Assembly (NCBI GenBank): GCA_011503125.2
Contig: WWBZ02000002.1
Span: 434,001-498,000 of the forward strand
Length of the DNA stretch: 64,000 nucleotides
Direction of reading: 5' to 3'
Source: Botryosphaeria dothidea
Lineage: Eukaryota > Ascomycota > Dothideomycetes > Botryosphaeriales > Botryosphaeriaceae
Under the pieces are notes generated by a model. It was not told the origin of the DNA, searched no databases, and worked only from the letters and a program-made list of their open reading frames with translations. Each line of letters opens with the position of its first letter. The stretch's first letter is position 1. This document shows positions 34,879 through 43,462 of the stretch, one piece after another. The translations under genes and the position numbers were made by a program.

Positions 34879-36537
34879 CTAGTCCAACGCCGGCGCCGTC
34901 CGTCCGCCTTCGATCGCAGCCCTCACCTTGCCGCCAGGGCCAAATTCATCCAGCCAATTCCCGCGCGGCTTGCTCAGGGTGCTCTTGCCGCGCTTGAGGA
35001 AGTTGCCGTAGCCCATCTCGCCGACGACGCCGCCGTTGTCGCGGTCCCACACGACCTTGCCGCGCAAGATGGTGTAGCGCGGCCAGTTGTTGAAGCGCAT
35101 GCCCTCGAACGGCGTGTAGTCGATATCGTGGTTCAGCATCTCGTTGGTCAGGTTGAACGGCTCCATGACGGGCGCGGCGGCGGCGGCCGCCCCAGCGCCG
35201 CCCATGGCAGAGCCGGCCGGGATCTGGATGGGCGTCGGGTACCAGATGACCAGGTCGGCGTCGTAGCCCGGGGCGATGGCTCCTTTGAAGTCGCCCATGC
35301 CGTACAGCTTTGCCGGGTTCGAGGCTGTCAGTTCGACGAACTTTTGAGGGGTGATGCGGCCGGTCAGGACGCCGCCTTCGAAGAGAGTCGGCATGCGGGT
35401 CTCAAGTCCGGGAAGGCCGTTCGGGATATTGCCGTAGTGCATGGAGCCGTCGGCGGAGAGACCGAGCTTCTTTCCGCAGGGATGGTCGTATTTTGAGGGG
35501 GCGTGGTCGGAGGAGAAAGTGGTGAAGGTGCCGTTGACAAGGCCTGCCCACATAGCGTCCAGATCCATGCGGTCTGCACGCAGAGGAGGACTGCACACAT
35601 GCTTTGCGCCAGAGAAGGGATCATGATCGTGAGACTTGAGGGCGTCGGAGGTAAGATAAAGGTAATGCGGGCACGTCTCGGCATGTATAGGGAGGAGCCG
35701 CGTCTGGGCTGCTCGAACGTGAGATGCAGCCTGGCGGCTGGACATATGGACAATCAAGATTGGAGTGTCGGTGACTTCTGAGAGAGCGATGGCGCGGTAT
35801 GTAGCCTCGTCTTCGGCAATGGAGGGGCGACTGATAGCGTGGTAGTAGGGAGCGGTGAGCTGTTGCTCTGCAAGTATATCGGTGATGAAAGATATTATAT
35901 CGCTGTTTTCGGTGTGCAACATTGTCGTCACACCGAGCGCCCTCGTGCTCATCATTATATCGAGGATGGCTCTGTCTCCGAGCTTCATTGGGTCGTAGGT
36001 CATGTAGATCTTGACCGAGGTGATGCCATCTTTGACAAGGACAGGAAGCTCCTCAGCGACAATGTTTTTGGTGGGATTGGTAAGGATCAGATGGAAGCCA
36101 TAGTCGCAGTATGATTGACCACGAGATCTATTGTGATACTCGTCGACAACGGGGTAAAGCGACTCGTCTTGGCGGGTCTGGGTAGCAAAGGCCAAGATGG
36201 TGGTGGTGCCGCCGGCAACGGCCGAGCGAGAACCGGACTCGAAATTATCGCCAGTGGGAGAATTGTCCTGGTGAAGGTGGACGTGCGAATCGACGCCGCC
36301 AGGGGTGACGAAAGCACCGTGGGCGTCAATGAGTTGTGCGGCGGAAAAGAGAGAGGTCAGGTTCTGGCCGAGAAGCAGGATTTTCCCCTCGCGGACCGCG
36401 ATGTCCTGTTTTGGAAGGACATCTGAAGCAGTGACCTGAGGTCGAGTCAGCGCTCAATTCGTGCTTGGATCTGGAAAATTGATGCTCACCACAGTCGCAT
36501 TCTGAACGATGAGGTCAACATCAACCTTTGCAATCAT
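34879..36537 (-). CDS. Hydantoinase / dihydropyrimidinase (cyclic amidohydrolase)
   Basis: Exons 36537-36490 and 36435-34879, 534 aa; the 54-base intron is GTGAGC...CTCAG, phase 0. The protein begins MIAKVDVDLIVQNATV and carries the full amidohydrolase metal set: HxH in GGVDSHVHLHQD (His67, His69), the Lys to be carboxylated in TSVKIYMTY (Lys158), His in MLHTEN (about 190), His in LIVHMSS (about 246) and Asp in TFSSDHAP. Length and motifs fit D-hydantoinase/dihydropyrimidinase, which opens 5,6-dihydropyrimidines or 5-substituted hydantoins to N-carbamoyl amino acids. It is not allantoinase by these motifs, though related. Odd point: an Ala/Gly-rich insert (GSAMGGAGAAAAAAP) near residue 430, in a region where the family is usually compact. 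Divergently paired with the carbamoylase-racemase, which favours hydantoins over pyrimidines as substrate (inference). Confidence 0.93.
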
Positions 36538-37260
36538 TTTCGGCGTGTGGGCGGGCAGAGGCGCGGGAAGCGGGCGTGGGCGGGCATGTTAGTATAGGCG
36601 TGATAGACCGGGGCGGAGAGCATGCCGGCGAGACAGTAGCTGCACGGCATGTCGTGTCATGGCGATGGCTGTGGCGATAGACGAGTGGTCCGATAAGCAG
36701 ATAGGCCTTGCTATCTACCTATCTGTCGGCCTTGCGGAGCCCCACCCGAATGCTGCCGGCATTGTCAACCTTGTTTTGCATGTGCGTCGCAGGGTTGGTT
36801 GAGCAACAGCGATGCGATATTTGCCCAGAGCAGCTAGACTGCCATAGCGAGTCGTGCGGACGCAAGTGAGTGAGTGCGTTCCCCCCGACAGAGCCATCCA
36901 GCTGCAACGCTTCCACGCAGGTGTGCAGGGAAACAAATGGTGCTGTGCTGCTCCCTTCCGGCTTCTCAGGCTCTCATGCGGTTCTTGCAAAATCAGCCGA
37001 GCGATTATCGACCACCCTCGACCGGGCTCCCGGGAGCAAGCAGGCTGGACGCGCGACGAAGACCCTGCCATCGACGTTGGCCGGCGGGGTTGCCGCGGTA
37101 GCTTCGACATACACGCCGAGCCATCTCCCTATCGCCGTGCATATTGTCTTCCGTAAGCCATTGTGGGGAGAAGAGCACACGAACAATTGAAGGCTATGTC
37201 CTCACTTTGGCCGTCCACAACCACTCCCATTCCTTGCATCTTCCACGCCACCTGATCGCC
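36538..37260. promoter_or_regulatory. Shared divergent promoter with a dense GATA-site cluster
   Basis: HGATAR sites at 36601-36606, 36675-36680, 36691-36696, 36699-36704, 36711-36716 (reverse) and 36719-36724 (reverse): six in 124 bp against about 0.4 expected. AreA/Nit2-type GATA factors bind such sites to activate nitrogen-scavenging genes. The cluster is nearer the hydantoinase ATG (64-187 bp) than the carbamoylase ATG (537-660 bp). Confidence 0.7.
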
Positions 37261-39054
37261 ATGCCTCGCACCCTCCGTCTTGCCGCCGCCCAGATGGGCG
37301 CAACCCACTACAAAGATCCTCGGCCAAAGACACTCGGACGCATGCTAGCGCTTCTTGAGTCGGCGGCATCCAAACATGTGCAATCTGTGCTGTTTCCCGA
37401 GACTGCCTTTACCACCTTCTTCCCTCGTCACCTGATCAACGACCCTGCCGAACTCGACTCTTTCTTTGAGCATGGCGACATAACCACCCAGGAGCAGACG
37501 AAGCCATTGTTCGATAAGGCAAAGGAGCTTGGCATAGACATTGCAGTTGGTTTCGCAGAGAAAGCTTCAGACGGCGAGACGTTCAATGCCTGCATCTACT
37601 ACCATGCCAAAACCGGCTCCATCCTATCCAAGTACCGCAAAGTCCACCTCCCAGGAGACTTTGAACCATTTGCCGATCCGGACGCCACGAACCAGTTGGA
37701 GAAGCGCTACTTCAAGCCCGGAGACCTGGGATTCACTGCCTTCCGCGTGCCGGGCTTGGTCGAGTCGCCGCCCGAGCGCGGAGACCCCATCTTCGGAATG
37801 ATGATCTGCAACGACAGGCGGTGGGCTGAGAGCTGGCGGGTGCTGGGTCTGCAGGGCGTCGAGGTCGTCTACTGCGGCTACAACACTGCCGGATTCGCAC
37901 CGCATCTCTGGGGGTCCGACAAGAACATGGATCCCGATGAGGCGAGGAAAAAGGCCCTGTTCCACCACAAGCTCGTCATGCAGGCCCACAGCTACACCAA
38001 TGCATGCTTCAGCGTCAGCGCCGCCAGGTGTGGTCTGGACGATGGCAAGTACGATCTCATTGGCGGCAGCTGTATCACCGGTCCGGAAGGCGAACTGCTG
38101 GCCGAGTCTTCGACGCTGGAGGACGAGCTGGTGGTTGCCGATTGCGACCTGGATGCGTGCCGAGCTGGCAAGGAGCGGACTTTTGATTTCGGTCGCCACC
38201 GTCGTGTTGAGCACTATAGCCGCATCACGGACCAGACTGGCGTCGTTGAACCCCCGAAGCTTGCCGGCGAACCAAACGGCGTCGTCACCAACGGTACCAC
38301 ATCCTCGGAAAAGAGGATCCGCGTGCTTCTCGTCAATCCCAATAGCACAAAGTCAATGACGGATGCATGTGTGGCAATGTGCCAGACTCAACTGCCACCG
38401 GATGTCGTCGTGACAGGCTTCACCGCACCCAGGCCCGCTCCTTCTGCAGTCGAAGGCAATTTCGACAACATCATGTCTGCTGCGTTTGCTGCACGTGCGC
38501 TTCTCCCCCTCGCAGCAACCCACGATGCTGTGCTGGTAGCTTGTTACTCAGATCATGCCTTGATACGCATGCTGCGTGAGGAGCTGCCGCGCCAACCCGT
38601 AATCGGTATTATGGAGGCTTCTCTGTTTGCCGCTAGGACTCTCGGTGGCCGATTTGGTTTGATTGTAACCAGCGACCGGTCCAAGGTCATGCACGAGGAC
38701 TCCATAAGACACTATGGCTTTGATGGTTTCTGTGCTGGTGTCGCAAGCTGCAACCTCGGTGTACTGGATCTCCATGAGAGAGGTCAGGATGAGGTCATGA
38801 AGATCATGTGTGATGTCGGGAAGAGATTGGTGGCACAAGGAGCTGACGTCTTGACTTTGGGCTGTGCCGGGATGACACCCCTCAAGGCGGCCGTGGAAGA
38901 GGCTGTCGGGGATGACGTGCAGGTAATCGATGGTGTGCTGGCTGGCGTGCAGCATCTGTCTGGCATTGTTAGAATGGGTGGGAGAACAGCAAAGAGGGGC
39001 ATATACCGAAGCTCGGCTGCTGGACGGAAGGCAAGAGGTCAGGATTGGATATGA
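37261..39054 (+). CDS. Bifunctional N-carbamoyl-D-amino-acid hydrolase / hydantoin racemase fusion
   Basis: One intronless frame of 597 aa from the only in-frame ATG (37261). Residues 1-322 are a nitrilase-fold N-carbamoyl-D-amino-acid amidohydrolase with the triad Glu47 (FPETAFTTFFPR), Lys127 (KYRKVHLPG) and Cys183 (MMICNDRRWAESWRVLGLQG). These blocks, including GYNTAGFAPH, match bacterial D-carbamoylases better than beta-ureidopropionases. A 30-residue Gly/Thr/Ser linker follows. Residues 353-590 are an Asp/Glu/hydantoin racemase: RVLLVNPNSTKSMTD at the start, catalytic Cys428 (VACYSDH) and Cys535 (LTLGCAGMTPL). The racemase would interconvert D and L 5-substituted hydantoins; the hydrolase would turn N-carbamoyl-D-amino acids into D-amino acid, CO2 and ammonia. 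No targeting signal is seen, so probably cytosolic. It shares a GATA-rich promoter with the hydantoinase. All catalytic residues are intact in both halves. Confidence 0.92.
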   Translation: MPRTLRLAAAQMGATHYKDPRPKTLGRMLALLESAASKHVQSVLFPETAFTTFFPRHLINDPAELDSFFEHGDITTQEQTKPLFDKAKELGIDIAVGFAEKASDGETFNACIYYHAKTGSILSKYRKVHLPGDFEPFADPDATNQLEKRYFKPGDLGFTAFRVPGLVESPPERGDPIFGMMICNDRRWAESWRVLGLQGVEVVYCGYNTAGFAPHLWGSDKNMDPDEARKKALFHHKLVMQAHSYTNACFSVSAARCGLDDGKYDLIGGSCITGPEGELLAESSTLEDELVVADCDLDACRAGKERTFDFGRHRRVEHYSRITDQTGVVEPPKLAGEPNGVVTNGTTSSEKRIRVLLVNPNSTKSMTDACVAMCQTQLPPDVVVTGFTAPRPAPSAVEGNFDNIMSAAFAARALLPLAATHDAVLVACYSDHALIRMLREELPRQPVIGIMEASLFAARTLGGRFGLIVTSDRSKVMHEDSIRHYGFDGFCAGVASCNLGVLDLHERGQDEVMKIMCDVGKRLVAQGADVLTLGCAGMTPLKAAVEEAVGDDVQVIDGVLAGVQHLSGIVRMGGRTAKRGIYRSSAAGRKARGQDWI

Positions 39055-39426
39055 GATCAGTCACGCCGCAACCTCGCCGTGAAAACTTTGGCCGTATCCA
39101 AGGTGGAAGAAAGCAAAAGAAGTTCCAATTGCATGAGAATGCACAGATTTTGAAGCATCCACTACTAAATCCCGAGCAATCCCACTGCAAATTCGGGCAG
39201 CATTGATGCTCGATGTAGAGTGAACAGGCCCGGGAAGCAATAATAATCGAGTTGAAAATGGCAACTTGACACGCGAGGAAGAGCAGACATCAGGATGGCA
39301 AGCTACATTGAAGGAATCATTTGATTACTTGTTTAGTACATACTATTAAAGTATTATGGCCGGGTATTGTGTGATTCATATATCATTTGATTTCATTGAA
39401 AGGAAAGTGATGGAAGGAAACAACCA
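39055..39426. other. Intergenic, between convergent 3' ends
   Basis: 372 bp, AT-rich towards the right, consistent with 3' UTRs and polyadenylation. No other feature. Confidence 0.6.
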
Positions 39427-40287
39427 TCAGATAGTGCCAAAAACAGCACTAACAAGGAGAGCAGCGCACAGCCACTTGGCGAAGCCGTGCTTGGATCGAG
39501 CGTCGGCCCCGGAGGTTGAAGACGGTGCTGCAGCGGTCTCGCTTGAGGTGGCTGAGCTTCCCGAACTAGCGGCCGAAGTAGCCGACGCAGACGTCTCTGT
39601 TGGCCGACTCGTGGAGGCTCCTGTCGACGTCCTCGTTCCCGATATTTCGGAGATAGACACGAAGGTTCCAGTGGCCAGACTCGCGCCCGAAGTTGAAGCT
39701 GCGGTGCCATTGGCGGCAGTGGTGGGAAACACTGGAGTCATGGGCTCGGTGGGCAAGGAGATGGGGAGTTCGCTTGTGCCCGCCGCTGATATCAGGCTGC
39801 TCCAGAAGGATGGGTTGTAGGTGGTGGTTGACTCGGGCGCGTCGGTGTTGTCCTGGGGACTCCTCTTGCGCAAGTCGCGGTCTTCCCAGTCGGAGTCACC
39901 AACAACACCCTCGCCATCCCAACACTCCAATTGCACATCCCTATCCGCATCTGCTCCACCGAAAAGACATGTGTGGAAGTCATTTGAGCCGGAGGCGTCG
40001 GCCTGAAGGCGGTGGGCTTCGATATTGCAATATGCAGCGCAGGCGGACGGGCCCTCGGATGTCAGGTGGACGGTTGTGAAGTTGACGACTGGGCTGTCGC
40101 AGCACTCTGCGAAATTTGGGGCAGCACGGATTCCATAGGGCGGGGTTATGCAGGTAAAAGAGGCCGAGTCGAAGCTGCCGGGAGGCCAGGGCAGGGGCTC
40201 GTGCAGAGCTGGGTTGGCGCCGCAGTCGGGCGGGGGAAGGGCGGAAGGTTGGTGCGACTGGGGTAGCTGAGCCGGCTGCTGATCCAT
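39427..40287 (-). CDS. Ser/Thr-rich surface-type protein with Cys-rich head and GPI-like tail
   Basis: 286 aa, one exon as read. I start at ATG 40287, which has an excellent context (GCCACCATGG), although the frame is open further up. Residues about 20-140 hold some eight Cys (PDCGANPALHEP, SFTCITPPYG, FAECCDSP, SACAAYCN, HTCLFGG, LECWDGE). An RKRS site follows, then about 100 residues of Ser/Thr/Ala, and the extreme C-terminus is hydrophobic (KWLCAALLVSAVFGTI), as in GPI-anchored wall proteins. What is missing is a signal peptide: the N-terminus is MDQQPAQLPQ. Either an upstream exon supplies it or the protein is tail-anchored rather than secreted. No enzymatic domain recognised. Confidence 0.7.
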   Translation of the reverse strand: MDQQPAQLPQSHQPSALPPPDCGANPALHEPLPWPPGSFDSASFTCITPPYGIRAAPNFAECCDSPVVNFTTVHLTSEGPSACAAYCNIEAHRLQADASGSNDFHTCLFGGADADRDVQLECWDGEGVVGDSDWEDRDLRKRSPQDNTDAPESTTTYNPSFWSSLISAAGTSELPISLPTEPMTPVFPTTAANGTAASTSGASLATGTFVSISEISGTRTSTGASTSRPTETSASATSAASSGSSATSSETAAAPSSTSGADARSKHGFAKWLCAALLVSAVFGTI

Positions 40288-40924
40288 GGTGGCAATGAGA
40301 AGGGGATGGTCGCTTTGCAAGATTTGGCCGGTGTTAAGGAGGCCTTGGATATAAGTCACGCAGAATCGCGGGTGGAAAGAAAGCACGAGTGAGGTTGGGC
40401 GTGAGATGCAGCGGAGGGCAGCCAGCCACTCTGTATAGCTTTAACAGCAGCAGCAGCAGCCAACAAGCCGCAGCTCAGACTAAGCCGAATCAGGAAGGTA
40501 CGAGGTGACGTCACCCTCGAATACGAGCATGTCGCACCCTCGAACCAACAATACCAATCACGCCGCCAAGCAAAAACTCTTGGGATACTGTTATGCCATA
40601 CCGCTCTGCTCTTGCCAATGGTCCTATCAGTCCAATCGTGCTAGGGACAGCCAACGGCAAGGCCCTCAACCCCGCCCCAAACAACCATCACCCCACATCC
40701 AGCTCATCACCGTGGCGAGGCCATTCGCACGTCAAAACATGCTTTATGCTGAGCTGGTTGTAAGCCTTCCAACTCTCCAAGTTTGGCTATCATGGGTTGT
40801 AAAACGCCTTGAATGCTCTCTATTCCCACCGTGCGCCAGTAAGTACATCTATATCGAGGGGGTATAAGGCCACCATATACAACCGTCCCGCCTAATCCAG
40901 TTCGCCAGAATCCTGCATGGTCAG
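40288..40924. other. Spacer between BRAP2-like 3' end and surface-protein start
   Basis: 637 bp, minus-strand promoter of the surface protein. It includes a (CAG)5 tract at 40445-40459. No signal-peptide exon could be identified convincingly. Confidence 0.5.
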
Positions 40925-43171
40925 TCATTTCTTCCCTCTACCTTTTCTTCGCTTGCCCCTCTCTTCTGGCGCTGCGCCCACTTCAACCTTCCCTTCCCTG
41001 ACCTCGTCCTCTTTCAATCCACCGTCTGCACCCTCCTCACCCAGCTCCTTCAGCTTCTCCTGCCCCGAAATGAAGAAGCTCAAGTCCCGATTCTGCTCCT
41101 CCAGATCCTTCTTCTCCAGCTCAAGAGCCTTGTTTCGCTCTTCTGTCGCTGCAAGCCTGGCGTCCAGATGCTTAATCCGCTGCATCAGCGCCCCGCTGAC
41201 GCTCTTCTCTTCCTGGAACTGTTTCGTCATCGATCGCGCGAGCTCATCGGATTTCGTAGCACGAGTTGTCAGTCGATGAACATCCTTCTCCAGGGAAGCA
41301 ATGGTAGACCTGGCGTGTTTGTGCTCCATCTGCAGCTCGCGGAGCTGCTGTGCGAGTGCGGTCGCTGACGCAGCCGCCTCCTCAGCAGCTGCCGAAGCCT
41401 TCGAAGCCTTATCGACTGCGCGCTCCACTTGCTCTTCAAAGTACAGCCGCTGGCTGTCAAGCTGACTAGTTAGCAAGTACGCGTACTCCATGCCCATGTT
41501 ATCGAGCTTTTCGCGCGGCACAGTATCGGCTCCCATGCCAGTCATGCTGTTGTTTGGGTGCTGCGAATTCGCGTGCGCCGCGGGCAGGTCGACCAACTTC
41601 CCATCCGCTTTGTTCTGGATGAGGCGATGCACATAACCATCGCCCGCGTAATCCCAGACATGCTGTGTTGCAATATCCATGGCGTAGCTGTGGCTAGTGG
41701 CTTCATAGTGCTGAAAAGCATGCGCAGAGTCGTAGCGCCCGCAGCCAATATTACCGCAGATCAGGCAGATCCATAGATTCGACGAGGTACCACACACGGA
41801 GCACTCATTCTCAGGGGCATCTGCGTCTGATGCGTAACCCCGTGAGATCAGCGAGTCGTTCTGCGTGTACCGGCAAACGGGGCAGCCGCTACCGCGCCAT
41901 TTTTCAAGACATGCACAGTGAAAGACATGTTGACAGAGGATCGTCAGGAGGCCGGTGGTCTCGTCCATGCGCTCCAAACACACAGGGCAGGTGGGGAGCT
42001 CGACCAACGAAGAAGTCGGTGGCGGAAGAGGCTTTGTGCTCAGTGATGCTAGTGAACCAGAGTCAACAGCAGAAGACGCCCCTGCAGGAAGGGGTGCTGA
42101 TGGCGTCGGGCGTGCGGAAGGTGTGAATGGATCATTGTTCATATTAGGGAAACTTGAGGGATCACCGTCTGTATCCGAGGTCTGGAATTCGATTGACTTG
42201 ACAAAGACGACATGGCAGTTCTCGGGCTGTAAGATGCAAGTTAGCGAAAAGTAGACATAACACTGATCGTGGCCAATGATACGCACCTCCATGCTATTGA
42301 ACAGTTTCCCGTTCCATTCCTTCCGCCACTGCCTTGCTTTCTTTGCTTCTCTGAATTTCATGAGGACCATATACTTATTGGCACGACTTGTTCTTATTAG
42401 TCGGAAATGGCTGACATCTTCCCTGGTCTGCTCTCCAACATAGCCCAGCAAGTCCGACGGTGTCATGTAAGATGGCACCGCCAAGATGCACAGCGTGGTG
42501 CAATCTTCCTCGTTGAAAGCCGGTCTCTCCCCATCGCTAACCACCGCACCGCCATCTGATCCTGCGCTGGACGCCGTGTCATCGTAAAGACCTGGCGTCT
42601 CTTGGGCGTCGCGGTACAGGTGCACGACACCCCAGCCGACCTCTGTGTTTTTCGGGTCGGCAGGGGTGAACTTGCCCTTGGTGGCCAATCCTGAATTCGC
42701 CCGCGCGGTATTGTTCACAGACTTCCCTCGGGGCCCAGCATCCCCATGAGCGGTCGCACGCGGAGCCATGTCTATGCTCTGGATTGAGACGCGATCAAAG
42801 CGCCAATCCTTTGTGGTCGTCGCGCTGGCGGTAGGCTTGGGTGTTGGCCTGAGCACCTGACTGACCGGGGAACTGTCGAGGTGGCTATTCCTGCGCTCGC
42901 TGTATGAGGGGCGTTGTGCAACGGGGGGCCGGTTGGTGGTGAGGTCGACGCTGTACGCTGTCTTGCTACGGCGCACGTTCTTGCGTGTGCGCGGCAGAGA
43001 GGCCCAAGAGCAGACACGGTGCACGGGTAGTTCGGTAGTGAATATGTCGGTGCCGTGAGGTGGTGCGAACGGCGGTTCGACGTCCAGAGCGGCCGAGTGG
43101 TCTGCGGCGTCGAGCTTGGGCGGGTGGGCGTACAGTTCGAAGGCCAGGTGGTAGAAGTAGGACGGCGGCAT
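40925..43171 (-). CDS. BRAP2/Etp1-type RING and UBP zinc-finger ubiquitin ligase
   Basis: Exons 43171-42287 and 42226-40925, 728 aa. The 60-base intron (GTGCGT...TTACAG, GCTAAC branch) is in frame and would insert 20 residues; splicing gives FNSMEPENCHVVFVKSIEF, the expected join. An earlier Met in frame has no support, so I start at MPPSYFYHLAFELY. Order: disordered head, BRAP2 RRM-like domain (about 215-315; TTLCILAVPSYMTPSDLLGYVG), RING-H2 (about 385-425; CPVCLERMDET...CQHVFHCACL...CPVC), UBP zinc finger (about 445-505; CSVCGTSSNLWICLICGNIGCGRY...HAFQHYEATSHSYAMD), then a long coiled coil and a basic Lys/Arg tail. Yeast Etp1 of this family acts in ethanol response and ubiquitin signalling; mammalian BRAP2 modulates Ras/MAPK and nuclear import. 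Cytosolic. Confidence 0.93.
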   Translation of the reverse strand: MPPSYFYHLAFELYAHPPKLDAADHSAALDVEPPFAPPHGTDIFTTELPVHRVCSWASLPRTRKNVRRSKTAYSVDLTTNRPPVAQRPSYSERRNSHLDSSPVSQVLRPTPKPTASATTTKDWRFDRVSIQSIDMAPRATAHGDAGPRGKSVNNTARANSGLATKGKFTPADPKNTEVGWGVVHLYRDAQETPGLYDDTASSAGSDGGAVVSDGERPAFNEEDCTTLCILAVPSYMTPSDLLGYVGEQTREDVSHFRLIRTSRANKYMVLMKFREAKKARQWRKEWNGKLFNSMEVRIIGHDQCYVYFSLTCILQPENCHVVFVKSIEFQTSDTDGDPSSFPNMNNDPFTPSARPTPSAPLPAGASSAVDSGSLASLSTKPLPPPTSSLVELPTCPVCLERMDETTGLLTILCQHVFHCACLEKWRGSGCPVCRYTQNDSLISRGYASDADAPENECSVCGTSSNLWICLICGNIGCGRYDSAHAFQHYEATSHSYAMDIATQHVWDYAGDGYVHRLIQNKADGKLVDLPAAHANSQHPNNSMTGMGADTVPREKLDNMGMEYAYLLTSQLDSQRLYFEEQVERAVDKASKASAAAEEAAASATALAQQLRELQMEHKHARSTIASLEKDVHRLTTRATKSDELARSMTKQFQEEKSVSGALMQRIKHLDARLAATEERNKALELEKKDLEEQNRDLSFFISGQEKLKELGEEGADGGLKEDEVREGKVEVGAAPEERGKRRKGRGKK

Positions 43172-43462
43172 CAGGCCGGAGAGGGTGTGTCGTGTACGGG
43201 GTGGAGCATCGTTGGCCAGGGCAGCTGGGCTTCGGGAAGCGGAGTGGCGGCGACAGAAAAAGTGGTGTTGGTCTTCGGTTTGCTGGTGACGAGAAGTAGG
43301 TATGCAGCTTGGAACGTCGGCCGCCGCTTCTCCGAGCTTCGACCATCTGCGTATGCCAAGACTCTGTAGGCAAACCACCATCCATGACCTTGCCGCACCA
43401 TTTCAAACTTGCTCTGTTTCAGACGTAGACTCTATTGCAATGTTGTTGCGACGATGTATTTG

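Noticed and set aside
37261..38230. Beta-ureidopropionase (pyrimidine pathway) for the nitrilase half
   Set aside because: Motifs such as TTFFPR, KYRKVHLPG and CNDRRW-SWRVLGLQG fit D-carbamoylase better, and the attached racemase makes no sense for achiral beta-alanine.
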